A stretch of 64,000 bases of DNA from Margaritispora aquatica. Its lineage: Eukaryota > Ascomycota > Leotiomycetes > Helotiales > Discinellaceae. Of the stretch, positions 48,846 to 59,352 are shown piece by piece. Position 1 is the stretch's first letter. Each line of letters opens with the position of its first letter. The notes below the pieces were generated by a model, which saw only the letters and a list, made by a program, of their open reading frames with translations, did no database searches and was not told where the DNA came from. Where the stretch lies: the NCBI GenBank assembly GCA_007644065.1, contig VJWN01000011.1, positions 1,288,599 through 1,352,598 of the forward strand, in the 5' to 3' direction. The translations under genes and the position numbers were made by a program.

Positions 48846-49673
48846 TCAATACGTTCTTCCCAATGCATCGACGCATTTGATGGCGCTTGACGATTTACCC
48901 ACATTCGACAAGAAGAATTGGCATTCTTCCCTGATTCTCTTTGCTCTCAATTTCAGGCGGTCCGTCGTCTCCGAGGAATTCAATATGCCGTTTGATTCAA
49001 GTGTACTATCGGATCCCACGCCATTATCCCAGAACTGAAGCAGCAACTTCTCTATCTTTGGAAATCTGGTGAAGTATCCGACGATCCCAAGGGCGATTCT
49101 TAATTCTACAATGACGTCGTCCCTGAAGTCTGGTATTTTGATACATTCCACCGTCAGGATCCGAAAGCTGGACAATAAGAAGTTATAGTAAGAAGAGGCG
49201 AGATGAGCCATCTGGGACGCTGTTGTCATGCCGTGTACGTAGCCTTGCCCTCCGACGGCGAGTGCGTCTATGGATGGACGAATGTAAAATGGCAAGACTC
49301 CATCACCTGGGTACTTCCCAAGACCAGATAAATCGCACTTATCTCCATCGAAGGGGTTCGGTGGAGAGAGCAGAACGAAGTGATGAAGCGTGAATACTCT
49401 TGAGGGGCGGTTGATATGCAAGGAGATTGGTAGGAGTTCACGACCTGATCTGGTGGATTGACTGAAGCCATATCTTTCAAGAGAAACGTTGCGTGAATTG
49501 ATTGAAGTAAGGTGAAGCGTTGGTGAAGGAGAAACTAGAGGATTATCCTCGAGTATTCCAGCAGGCTTTGTCCAAGATATCTGAATGACCCGTGGTGGTG
49601 GAAAGGTGAGCATCCATATTTGGTGCTGAATCTCTAAGGGCAGATCTGAGAATCCCGTTGGAGAAGAAGACAT
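48846..49673 (-). CDS. 2EXR-domain protein, copy 1
   Basis: A single exon, 275 aa from the ATG at 49673; an in-frame ATG at 49706 adds 11 residues. The N-terminal 2EXR motif is clear: FSDLPLEIQHQIWMLTFPPP then RVIQISW, followed by SINSRNVSLERYGFS, where many members have a conserved CxESR-type helix. The rest is alpha-beta text with a hydrophobic helix (ELRIALGIVGYFTRFPKIEK). 2EXR proteins are F-box-like proteins expanded in ascomycetes, with function mostly unknown. A second, diverged copy lies next to it in the same orientation. Confidence 0.75.
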   Translation of the reverse strand: MSSSPTGFSDLPLEIQHQIWMLTFPPPRVIQISWTKPAGILEDNPLVSPSPTLHLTSINSRNVSLERYGFSQSTRSGRELLPISLHINRPSRVFTLHHFVLLSPPNPFDGDKCDLSGLGKYPGDGVLPFYIRPSIDALAVGGQGYVHGMTTASQMAHLASSYYNFLLSSFRILTVECIKIPDFRDDVIVELRIALGIVGYFTRFPKIEKLLLQFWDNGVGSDSTLESNGILNSSETTDRLKLRAKRIREECQFFLSNVGKSSSAIKCVDALGRTY

Positions 49674-50221
49674 TGATAGTGTTTTTGAGGATGTATAAGT
49701 AAGCAAAAAGCTAAAGAATGTTGCGAATTATACAATAAAGTACCTAAGGTGTTGCATTGAAGTAGATTACCCAGATGAGGGGTTATTTTACTGTGCTGAG
49801 TCATCCTTACTGGTCAACGATCAAGGTAAGGTATACAACGGCACCAGAACTGGTTTTGCAAGCAAAAATGGTGTAAATTAAAGACAAAATATTACATAGT
49901 CAAGTTAGGGAAGCTGGGCAGGTACCTAGGGGGTCCCTACCTTTAGGTAGGCATTGACGGAAATTCAAAAGTCATGTGACCTTGAAAATTCCATGGTGAG
50001 GTGCTTCGAACTTGCAGATTTCGCGACATGCAACAGAACCACGTGACATAGCAGAAGAGCACCATGTGATTGCACCATATACATTATTATTGCTACCTAG
50101 GTAAGGTAGAAAGGTAATGACCTTTACTAAGTTTTGGGCTTCTTCTTCTTTTTCTCATTTTCAGATGAGAAGTTTTAATTATCCTAGAAAGTTGAAGGAA
50201 ACCCACTCGAGGGAACGAAAC
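49674..50221. other. Intergenic between the two 2EXR genes
   Basis: About 550 bp containing several short CCTAGG/TACCTAGG strings (49923-50104). No gene seen. Confidence 0.55.
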
Positions 50222-50932
50222 TCAACACAACCTTCCATCAGGAGACAAACACCACACCCCCTCAAAGCCAACATCCAAATGTCCCAACAATGGTGCAAAC
50301 CCCGCTCTCAACTCATCAGCCATAGCCACAAACCTTCTCATCCAACATTGCTTGCTCGTCTCATTAGGATGCTCTCCAGTATCAGGTCGTATCATCCAAA
50401 CCAGACCCGGATTTGCCAGGATGATCCTCCTGACACCAGTGAAAGGTACGATTACACGTTGGTAATATTTTCCCTCGGGTCTTAAGTAGGGTCTGTGCCA
50501 GTGATGGAGGATCACCAGTGTTTGGATGTTGTGCAGCTGATCAATATATGGTCTTAGACTAGGTAGGCTTTTGAACAAGTGTGGGTTTTTAGTCAAATCG
50601 AGCTGGATTGCATCCTGCGAGGGATTCAAGTAGAAGGGAGGTTGTTTCGGCTTCAGGCCTGGAATTCCCATGATTTGAAAGCGTTTCAAAGTGTGTTGGC
50701 GGGACTCCTGGCAGATACTGAGCGCAACCAGATCTCCTTTCTGTGATGGGTGAAAGCCATATGCCAGGAGAGATCTTTCAATCTCTGCATCTATAACAAT
50801 GGGGCGAAGACTTCCTCGACCTCTTGGTCTTTTGGGTATCTTTTTGGGCCTGAAAACGACTTCGATCAATTTTCTTGGTGGCCATGTGTATTCCCATATC
50901 ATGTGACGAAGCTCTGCTGGCAAGCGTTGCAT
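50222..50932 (-). CDS. 2EXR-domain protein, copy 2
   Basis: A single exon, 236 aa from the ATG at 50932. An in-frame ATG at 51007 adds 25 residues, and the choice is uncertain. The 2EXR motif reads QRLPAELRHMIWEYTWPPRK, with SICQESRQHTLKRFQIM further on, which is closer to the family consensus than copy 1. The middle has FYLNPSQDAIQLDL, typical of the family. It is rich in basic and aromatic residues, with no membrane helix. It is arranged in tandem with copy 1, in the same orientation, consistent with an old duplication. Function unknown. Confidence 0.75.
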   Translation of the reverse strand: MQRLPAELRHMIWEYTWPPRKLIEVVFRPKKIPKRPRGRGSLRPIVIDAEIERSLLAYGFHPSQKGDLVALSICQESRQHTLKRFQIMGIPGLKPKQPPFYLNPSQDAIQLDLTKNPHLFKSLPSLRPYIDQLHNIQTLVILHHWHRPYLRPEGKYYQRVIVPFTGVRRIILANPGLVWMIRPDTGEHPNETSKQCWMRRFVAMADELRAGFAPLLGHLDVGFEGVWCLSPDGRLC

Positions 50933-52040
50933 GCCTAAAGCTTGGTAAAATGAGTGAGTATATATAGCTTGAAAATATGGAAGCGATGGGATTCCTACAC
51001 TTGGCAATCTCAGTTATTGTCAGTTACGTGTTGCGGAGAAGTACCTAGGTAGGTAACTTCAACCAAATGAAAGACAAACGTCGCTGTGCTTATTCAATAA
51101 CACATTCACTGCGTCTGACTATAAAAGAACCGAATAAATTGGAAAAGTTCAAAGTCTTTCGTTTTATCTCGCAGTAATTTAGGTTAGTAAGTGAAGATCC
51201 TACATAGTCATGTCGTGAAGGATGAAGGTAAAGATCTTACATGGAATCTTGATTAGTCATCCACCTTCACCTCATTCGAGACAACAGCCTGCCTACAGTA
51301 CCACACAGCTTTCTCAATGCACATAGCAACCTTTTACCAGACTACTAAGTTACATTCGAACTGAAGCTCTACCTCTGATCGGATCGACCAAGTTCAGTGA
51401 GTACCACCATGTATGCTTCAAGCCAATCCTAAGGACGATACGCGAACTCGGAGGGATGATAGATAGCTTGGGGAGATGTGACGAAATAAGGTAGCAGTTG
51501 GCTAGAAATCAAATACAGAAGCTTGTGAAGAAGTAACACAATCTGGAATGCCGGGGTAAAACACTCTAGGAAATCGACACAATTGAAAGACGTAGGGAGG
51601 CGAAGATAACTGATGGCAGCTGCAAAACCGACTTCACGACCGAAGCCTGCCGATACCATGTCCGGAGCGAATATTTTACACCTTGGAGTTGGTATAGAAG
51701 ATCAAGGCACAGAGATTTGCATATTATTAGAGGTAGGAGCTCAAACTACTCACTGTCTGTCTATTATCTTTGCATGCATAGGTTTATTCTGGCACTTTTG
51801 TTCTTGCTGGGTTCAAAGAGACCAAACGAGGTGTGATTTGTACAGGATGTCTGAGAAGTCTCATTATTACAAAGAAGTTATCACCTTTCATTGAGTACAT
51901 ACATCGTGCTTTGTTCGTTTATCTGCTAGCACGTTCGTTGGCTTGAAGCCATATCAAACAGGATGTCTCTTCTCTGGCATTTCCCAACCAGGACATCAAT
52001 ATCTAAACACCAGGTGACATCGCTCCAGCATTTCCAAAAT

Positions 52041-52298
52041 CTAGCGTTGCCGAGCTATAGTATTCCGTGCATCTTTCAAGATTTGGTGGAGGCTGTGAAG
52101 TCTTCCAGCACGGAGTTTTTCTGTCATTCCTCGCAATTCATCATAACAGGTATATGCTTCTTCCCAAGATCTGTAATATCCTTCAAACTTCTTTCGTCTC
52201 AAATGCTCCAAGTCTTCACTGAAATCTTCGCAAATGCTCCTGTAATATGGATTGCATTTTGCGCCTTTGTCGATGCACGTCTCAATTGCTGCTTGCAA
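52041..52298 (-). CDS. Possible exon or gene fragment, unrecognised
   Basis: An 85-residue minus-strand frame with protein-like composition (SEDLEHLRRKKFEGYYRSW, EEAYTCYDELRGMTEKLRAG) and paired Cys. The frame stays open upstream to about 52,340, then meets a TGA. No family is recognised. It may be the last exon of a small gene, a relic, or chance. Confidence 0.25.
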   Translation of the reverse strand: MQAAIETCIDKGAKCNPYYRSICEDFSEDLEHLRRKKFEGYYRSWEEAYTCYDELRGMTEKLRAGRLHSLHQILKDARNTIARQR

Positions 52299-52618
52299 AG
52301 AGAAAAATCCGTGGAATTTTTGGATCGAGTGATATGAAACACTTTGCTTTCTTCAGCACTTAAGCAGCATTTTCCCATTGCCGGATGACTCTAGAAGAAT
52401 ACGTGGCGTAGATTTTGCTTCTCTAGGTATAGCAGAGATTGGTCCATTGAGAGACTAAGGTCGTAGGCAGCAGAATTCCTTCCAAGAGTAGAAAAGTCAA
52501 TAAAGGTAGATAAAAAGCTAGATTTGTTAATTAAAGTTGGTAAAACTAAACGTTTTCTATATGTTTATTTTTAAATTAAATATTAATATATTATAAAAAT
52601 AATATTTTTTATTAATTA

Positions 52619-52993
52619 TGTGACGGCTGGTCTATCTATAAGATTCACTAACTGTCTGGTTGTTGGGTTGAACAACGTTCTGGATATCATAAGTAAGACT
52701 AGAGTTACCAGCAAATAGGTAGTATTTGCTATCTTGAGTTAAGCACGAAGCCCCTAAACTAATGAGACTATCTACTCGTTATATAGAACCTTCGTATGCT
52801 GCGCTAGCTCGGGTAGCCAGCTAGCACAGCTAGCAGCATAAGTATGCTACCCGAGCTAGCATGGCTAATGCTAGTCATGTGACATACATCTCGGTGAGGG
52901 TATACCCTGTTACTAACCCTGCTTATATAAGGAGACTCCCTTACTGGTCCTGGGATCAGTCACGTTCCTGGGGTCCCGGGAGGGGTCATGACA
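52619..52993. mobile_element. Candidate solo LTR (low confidence)
   Basis: The 375-bp block begins TGTGAC and ends GTCATGACA, so it has TG…CA ends. It contains a TATATAAG box (~52,923) followed by a GC-rich leader, and it lies at the edge of AT-rich DNA. However, no target-site duplication is seen (AATTA versus TTTAC), and no second copy is present in the window. Confidence 0.3.
52803..52860. repeat. Perfect 15-bp inverted repeat with 28-nt loop
   Basis: GCTAGCTCGGGTAGC (52803-52817) is answered by its exact reverse complement at 52846-52860. The loop holds further CTAGC motifs, so a compound hairpin is possible. It lies inside the LTR-like block. Confidence 0.75.
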
Positions 52994-53868
52994 TTTACAC
53001 CGCGTAAAACTTGATATGTCACTCGTTGAACACTAAGAATGTCTCAGCAGTTGAAGGTGTAAGAGCGCTGTCCGCAACGTCGACCCCTACTTTGCGTCTG
53101 GTACATGTCAATATTGATCTTTCTGCTGATGAGAAAATAGGCTGAGATACTGGGCAAAAACCACTGTTTAGGCTTCAGATTCTAATATGTTGCTTCCAAG
53201 ACAAGGTTATTTCTCACGGATTGAGTGCTCATTTCTCAAACGAAATTATATCAAGTCAAAGAAACATTAGCTTTGTCTTAGTTCTGTGGCACCTCATGAG
53301 GCCCGGGTCTTTTTACTAGTACGCTTCATTATTGGTATCTACTTCTGCACATCAGATGAAGATCGTTAAACACTGGTCTCAGCCAGCCACAACTGGCTGT
53401 AGGACGGCTGTGGCCGTTCTACTCTCCACGTCCCGACCTTCTGGGACTCAGAAGGGAAAAGAAAAGTCTTTGCAGCTGTTCAGACTCTAGGCTGCGTCAA
53501 TCCGATTTCAATGGGGGAGTGGTTAGACGAAATCATAGTCGCCTCGACAATTTGACTTGCTTTTGCCGAAGGAACAAATACGCGGGGGCCAGAGACGCAA
53601 ATTCAATATTTCGCCTACAAAACTGATTCAAGGGAGAAGAAAATACTTTGCCATGGTCTCTGTTCCGCTGCGAGGGTTGCGCCGGTATTTTCCTTTTTTG
53701 GGGGGGGTTTTTTTTGCTGCTGAAATCCCCTTTGTCGAGCTCCGGCAGATGCTTCTTAATGTATATCAGTAGTAGCTTTATCATATTCAATTGCAGCTGC
53801 GATCTTTCCCTTGCTGAAAAGCGCAGATTGCCCATCATAGCTTTAAATACCTTAAATTTCTCTTTGAA

Positions 53869-56800
53869 ATGAGTTCGTCTAGCATGCAAAACGATGCCGA
53901 TGTCGCCGATGCTTTTACTCGTGCCAAGGCCTACAAGCCAAAAAAATCAGGAGCCATGATAAATCTAGACGACCTTACTGATGACGAAGTTCAGACGCCC
54001 GTGGAAGCGAGTATAGACCACGAGATAATCCGAGAAGCTGCTTTTGCTGTGTTGACTCGCACAGATAAACTCTGGCCCGGTTTCTCACCCATAATCAAGT
54101 ATTGCTTTGTCGAAGGAGCACACAACGGGACCATCCATCAGCAAAACATGGTCCGGACGGCTATTGAAGAGTGGGCTTGGTATGCAAATATCAAATTCGA
54201 AGAGGTTACGGAGGGTGCATCTGTTTGCATCGCCTTCGATCCGAGCGTTTCAGAAGGCTCGTGGAGTCTGGTAGGAACAGATTGCATGAATGCTGGAGGT
54301 CCTCATGCAACGATGAATCTGGGTTGGATCCAGGCAGACGCCGAGGATCTGACCAAGGCCGAGACTGCCGTCATACTTCATGAGGTAAATCATCCCAAAT
54401 TCTATATAGAGCCTAGCAAATTACTTCTAATGCTTTCACAATCTAGTTTGGTCATGTTCTTGGTATGTTGCATGAGCATCAAAGTCCAGCTGGTGGAGGA
54501 GTTCCTCTCAAAGATGTTGCTGCTGCTATCAAATTTTATGGCCAACAAGCAGGTTGAGATGCTAGAATGGTTCAGGAGCAAGTGTAGGTGAATCTAGAAC
54601 CTGTTACCATATGATAGATTTTATGTATTGACCCGGAAACATACTATTGATACGTACAACACCAAAGACGTCAGCTCCTTCTCTCAAGTTGATAGGTTCA
54701 GTATAATGCAGTATCCAATGCCCGCATCCGTGACAGGCCTAGATTATGACATCGACTACAAATAGTATCTCTCGGACTTGGACAAAGCCTAGATGTGCAT
54801 CATGTATCCTCGAGCAGGGGGAAATTCACATGGAAAGGCACCTACCTGGACATCTGAAAATGCTTTGATCAGCACAGGAATTACTCACGAGAATCCGGAT
54901 ATAGCACAGAAGATTTTGGATACATACATGAGTGATGAACACGCCGAGACAGACGAGGTGGTCCGACTACTATCAGAAAATTGTTTTCTGTTTGGTGTTT
55001 GAAGGCCCATGCTACTGCTCGCGAAGAAAGATTGTGACACTTCGTTGATGCTCCTCTTGGTGATGAGTTGGGAAGGGATGAGACACCTGTCATCAATGCG
55101 TTGCCTATCGACATGTGCTGTACGAAGGACCGCGGTGACTCCCTGGATGGTTGAAACCGTGTTGTTGGGGACATAGGTACTTCCGCGACCTACGTATTTC
55201 GAAGCGGGCGTGCAGATGCAGTGATTGATGAAAATTGGCTCGACAGAGTTAAAATCCCCCAAACGATGCCTGACCTCGGGTATGCGCTCAAAATCAGCTG
55301 GGCAGTAACACCGTGCCTAGAATCGGCGGAAGACATGATCCGGATGGCTGCTACACCATACCAATCGAATACCTTGAAAGATTCACTTTAGGCATGGGCG
55401 AGATTTGCAAGCGTTGAGTTCTATGAAGCGCCTTCTAACTCTCAGGCCGATATAATCTTCACGTTTTAAAGAAACAACTTCGACAGACCAAACAAAGTGT
55501 ATAAAAAGACGAGTAAAGCTCGTAACTACACGAAATTTAGCACATGTGGCAAAGATACACCAGGAGACGGCCAGCCAGAGGTTTTACACACAATTTGCTA
55601 CCGAGGCATATCCTTGAATGTGACTGAAGCAGCCAGGGAAGCGAAAACTTTTCTGCTTTCAGACGATGGGAATAACATGACTGTCACAAATGCGAATTTC
55701 GATCGTCGCTCAATATTGCATGAGGTCATTGCTCTCCCTTCATAGAGAGTAGATGGTAGGCGAAGTACAACTAATGTGACACAGATCGGACATTATTTAG
55801 GTTTGGACCACGAACCTGTTGGCGTCTATGGATACTGCGTTTTCAATGACAATTTTGTTAGTCACCCTTTCATATTACGCATTTCTGACTTCTAATCGAG
55901 TGACAAACTAGGACGAGGAAACAGCCGTGGACGCTAGGAACTCGTTTGTCTCAACAGTTTTTGATAATGGTTCAGTCATGGACAGCCTCAGATCGTGAGC
56001 TAAACTTTTTATATTCCCCCCCCCCCCCCCCCCAAAAAAAAAACAGTTACTAACCAAGCTTACAGGGCTTCATTACTGAAATACTACTTCACGAAAAAAT
56101 TGCATGTTCGCCAAGCCGTAAGAACTGTATGCTCTCTTAGTTCATACGATCAGGCGAATATTGCACTTTTGCATCCTGGCCAGAAATTGGAAGGGAAAGA
56201 TGGTTTGCAACTGATCGCGAAATATGGCAATAAGCTCTGCTTACCGGATAGGGATATCAAAGACCTCCAAATAAGGCTGTTGCTAAAGAGTGGCATGACT
56301 TTCGCACCACGTATATCAATTCCCTATGGAAGCAGACTAAGCTTATGACGAAAGATATGGCCAAAATTATCGAGAATCTTTAAAATCTGCCGAAAGATGC
56401 GAATCGAGGCGTCCAACATGGTCTGCATGGGGCTACCGTTGGAGACAAAAAGGAAGGTGCATCAACAGTGAACAAACCTCCTCTTGAAATTGTTTACGAA
56501 CAACTCGTCAAATCAATAGGACCCACTTGGAGCGCAAATATTGACGTTGCAATATCCCACACGATATCTTGCGAAGGAGGAGTTTCATTTCGAGCTTAAT
56601 GGTATTTACTCCCACTTTATAAAGCCAACTGTCGTCTCAGAAGCAGAGTTTCGTCTAAGTGATTCACTTTACGATGCTGCTGCCATCGTTTCCGCTCCCA
56701 ACGGCCTACAATCAGGTTCTTAACAACTTTGTACCAAAGTATTCGGAGGCCGATCGCAAGGTTCGGGAGGAGAGAGATCGCATCCGTTCGTGGCTCTTAA

Positions 56801-59352
56801 CCCAGGTTGGGGATCAAGATCCTTACTACAAATACGACCTTAACAGTTCTGGTGGAGGTAAAGGTGATCACCCAGAAATCCTGAGAGATCTCAACTCGCA
56901 TCTGGTCTCCAAGAACGAGTTTGTTAGGAAAATGACCCGAATGGAGTTTGCCAGTCGGCTTTCTCAAGGTAAGCGCGATTATTCCATAGGGAGAGATGGA
57001 AACTGGTCACTAATTTTGATTCGAAAGATTACTACTCCGCTCAGATGGATTGGGAGTTGAAACGCGATGAAATGGTAGCTGATGCCATTGCATCGGAAGG
57101 TCCTGTGAAGTTGAACGCAGTCACACGCAAGCTTGTGCATATCACCCAGTCAGAGCAGGGAAAGCTTGCAATGAAGAATGCTGATTCGGTGGTTCGTGGC
57201 TATTCCCATATCGTTCGAGAAGCCTTGGGTCATCTCGATGTTTCTACTGCTGCTGAAATCTTGCAAGATGCCAAAGATGCCTACCAAACATCTGCTGTAT
57301 CTTCTCTCTATGGCGCTAATAGGGTCTTTCCGGTCTTGATGAGCCTAGTGGACTGGGCTAATGCTCTGGACACAGGATTTGCTCTTGAGGATCTTGCTGA
57401 AAATCCAGAAATTATCACCATGATGATCAAGACGAAATCGAGTGCTCTAGATGTTCTGATGCGGCAGTTGTCGACGTTGTAAAGCAGTACGGGGGGCGAC
57501 CCTGCAGCATTGAGAGCCAAGGTCGAACAGGCTGCTCAAACCCTTGAAGCTGCTGAGGCTAATTTGCATTCAAAGTATATGAATTCGACCATCGACCTCG
57601 TTAAGATTGTAGTAGCTATCTCTACGAATGGGGCATCCGTCGTGGGAGAGGAGGCATTGTAGGACTTGGGGATTATTGAATCAATCGCGGCTAAGAAGGC
57701 ATCTGACCTCCCTACGGAAGCAGGTTCGTTATATATTATAACCAAAGTTACTATAACTAACGGCGATCTCGTTATAATATATAGTGACTCGGTTTCGAGT
57801 ATAACGAGGATTTACAAGTAGAATTTTAGTTCGTTATAATTAATAGTAAGGACAACTATAATACGAGTTTTATAGCACTTCTCACTATACTTTATAACGG
57901 CCTCGTTATCTAGATCTATATATATAGATATATAGATATAGATATATTATATCCGGATCCTTCGTATAATATAAAACAAACCGTACCCGGATATTTTACT
58001 ACAGTAAATACCTTATTTCCCTTATTCCCCTTATTCCTCTTCTTTATTCTCCTTCGAATTCGTTCTCTTACAGACTTTTACAGATAGTAGATCCAAAGGT
58101 AGGTCGGTAATAGACCCAAAGGTAATATATATTAAGGTCGGTAGTATATCCAGTAGATCCAAAGGTAAGTAGCAGATCCAGCAGATCCAGTAGATCCAGT
58201 AGATCCAAAGGTAGGGAGTAGATCCAATAGATCTAGTAGATCCAAGGGTAGTATATAGATTCGTAGATAGATTCGTAGATTCCTAGGGTTCTAAAATTAT
58301 AGTAAGAGTCGTTATTTTTAATAGCGATACTATTATAAAATATAACTAAGGGTTATAACAAAGTCTAAAAAGTAACTATAAAAAAAGTCGAATTTCGTTA
58401 TAACTAATAGTAAGTGCCGTTATAAATCGTTAAAATTCCCGTTGTTTTTTATAACGATCGTAATAGTAATATTTCTATATATTATAACGAACCTACTTCC
58501 GTAGGGCCTTGAGGTCACTAAGGAGTTGGATGCTTCTGCCTCGCAGCTTGACCCACTAGGAAGGGCAACTAATGTCGTCAAACAGATCAGAGCGGTGAGT
58601 GGACGTCCTATCTCCATCTGATATAGATTAACAATATCTTATACGTAACGATTGATCAACGATGCACAGCGAAACCTCCGAGCAGCCACGGGTGCTTGGA
58701 ATTCCAAAAAGGTTGCTCTTGCGCAAGCAGAAGCTACATCCACAAAGACCAATCAGGCATTCTTGGAAAGTTCAATCGGTGCACTCAGAACAGAGCTTGT
58801 AGAGCTCAATGCTTGTCTACTTGTTGCCAGACAGGCAAGGCAGCAAACAATTGCATTGGCAACAACTAGCCCAGAAAGAGCACTTACGGTAGGAGATTTT
58901 GCTTCGAAAAAGCCAATGACGGTTGGAGGCGGCTCGAGGTGGCAGGAAATCAACACTGTCCACGATCAGGAATATTCCAAACAAAGCACTTCCATCGAAG
59001 CATCATCTAATTCATCACGGTGGAACGTCGATTTTTGGATAGGCAGTGCAGGAGGCGATACTGAAACCAGCACATCTAGTTTAGTCACCGACAACAATAA
59101 TGGCAAGATACACTTGGAAATATCTATGAAAGTGACTACAGTCACGGTGGATAGATCATCCTGGTTTCAGGCAAGTACCAAAGTACAGTAGAGAAGATCA
59201 AAGCTAATAATTATAAGCCACAACTGTTCGACAACTCGAAAAGATATATGAGAAACAACGAGAGCATGGCTTTCAGCACATATCCCAGGGAGCTAGGCAA
59301 CGACGCGACTCCCATGACAATTGCAAACACTTTCCGAAAGACTGCTCGCCCA
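53869..59352 (+). pseudogene. Decayed double-metzincin protein gene, interrupted twice by one transposon family
   Basis: Domain 1 starts at the ATG at 53869: NMVRTAIEEWAWYANIKFEE … GSWSLVGTD … ATMNLGWIQ … HE|FGHVLGMLHEHQSP (intron 54385-54446), then Met-turn FSIMQYPM. Domain 2 follows in the same reading frame: RRSILHE|IGHYLGLDHEP (intron from 55725, acceptor ending 55784) and SVMDS. Both have the HExxHxxGxxH zinc motif of M12-type metalloproteases. A ~600-residue C-terminal region follows (56540 on), ending at the second transposon; it includes KVTTVTVDRSSWFQ and, after a GC-AG intron (GCAAGT donor at 59169, acceptor ending 59217), PQLFDNSKRYM. In-frame stops occur at about 54555, 54763, 54790, 55035, 55152, 55389, 55467, 57480 and 57659. 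The C-terminal family is not recognised. The gene cannot make the full protein. Confidence 0.72.
57710..58506. mobile_element. 797-bp TIR element (MITE-like), 3-bp target duplication CCT
   Basis: The left end CCCTACGGAAGCAGGTTCGT and right end ACCTACTTCCGTAGGG are inverted repeats of about 24 bp with one mismatch. CCT flanks both sides (57707-57709 and 58507-58509). Deleting the element plus one CCT joins the host codons GCATCTGAC-CTTGAGGTC in frame. Subterminal CGTTATA motifs occur in both orientations at both ends, and the centre has AGTAGATCCA repeats (~58085-58235). There is no coding capacity. Three-bp duplications with subterminal repeats suggest a CACTA-like element, but that is tentative. 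Confidence 0.88.

Larger units (their letters stand above)
51008..53868. other. Long gene-poor stretch with a possible LTR and a hairpin
   Basis: 2.9 kb with only short frames. 52,530-52,620 is strongly AT-rich. The possible exon, LTR-like block and inverted repeat are listed separately. 53,050-53,868 shows nothing recognisable apart from short homopolymers (G8-T9 near 53,700). Confidence 0.5.

Noticed and set aside
50117..50485. 122-residue plus-strand frame
   Set aside because: Overlaps the 2EXR gene antisense and shows no domain.
54881..55262. Minus-strand frames of 97 and 125 residues
   Set aside because: Antisense to the metzincin relic, whose plus-strand text continues through this segment.
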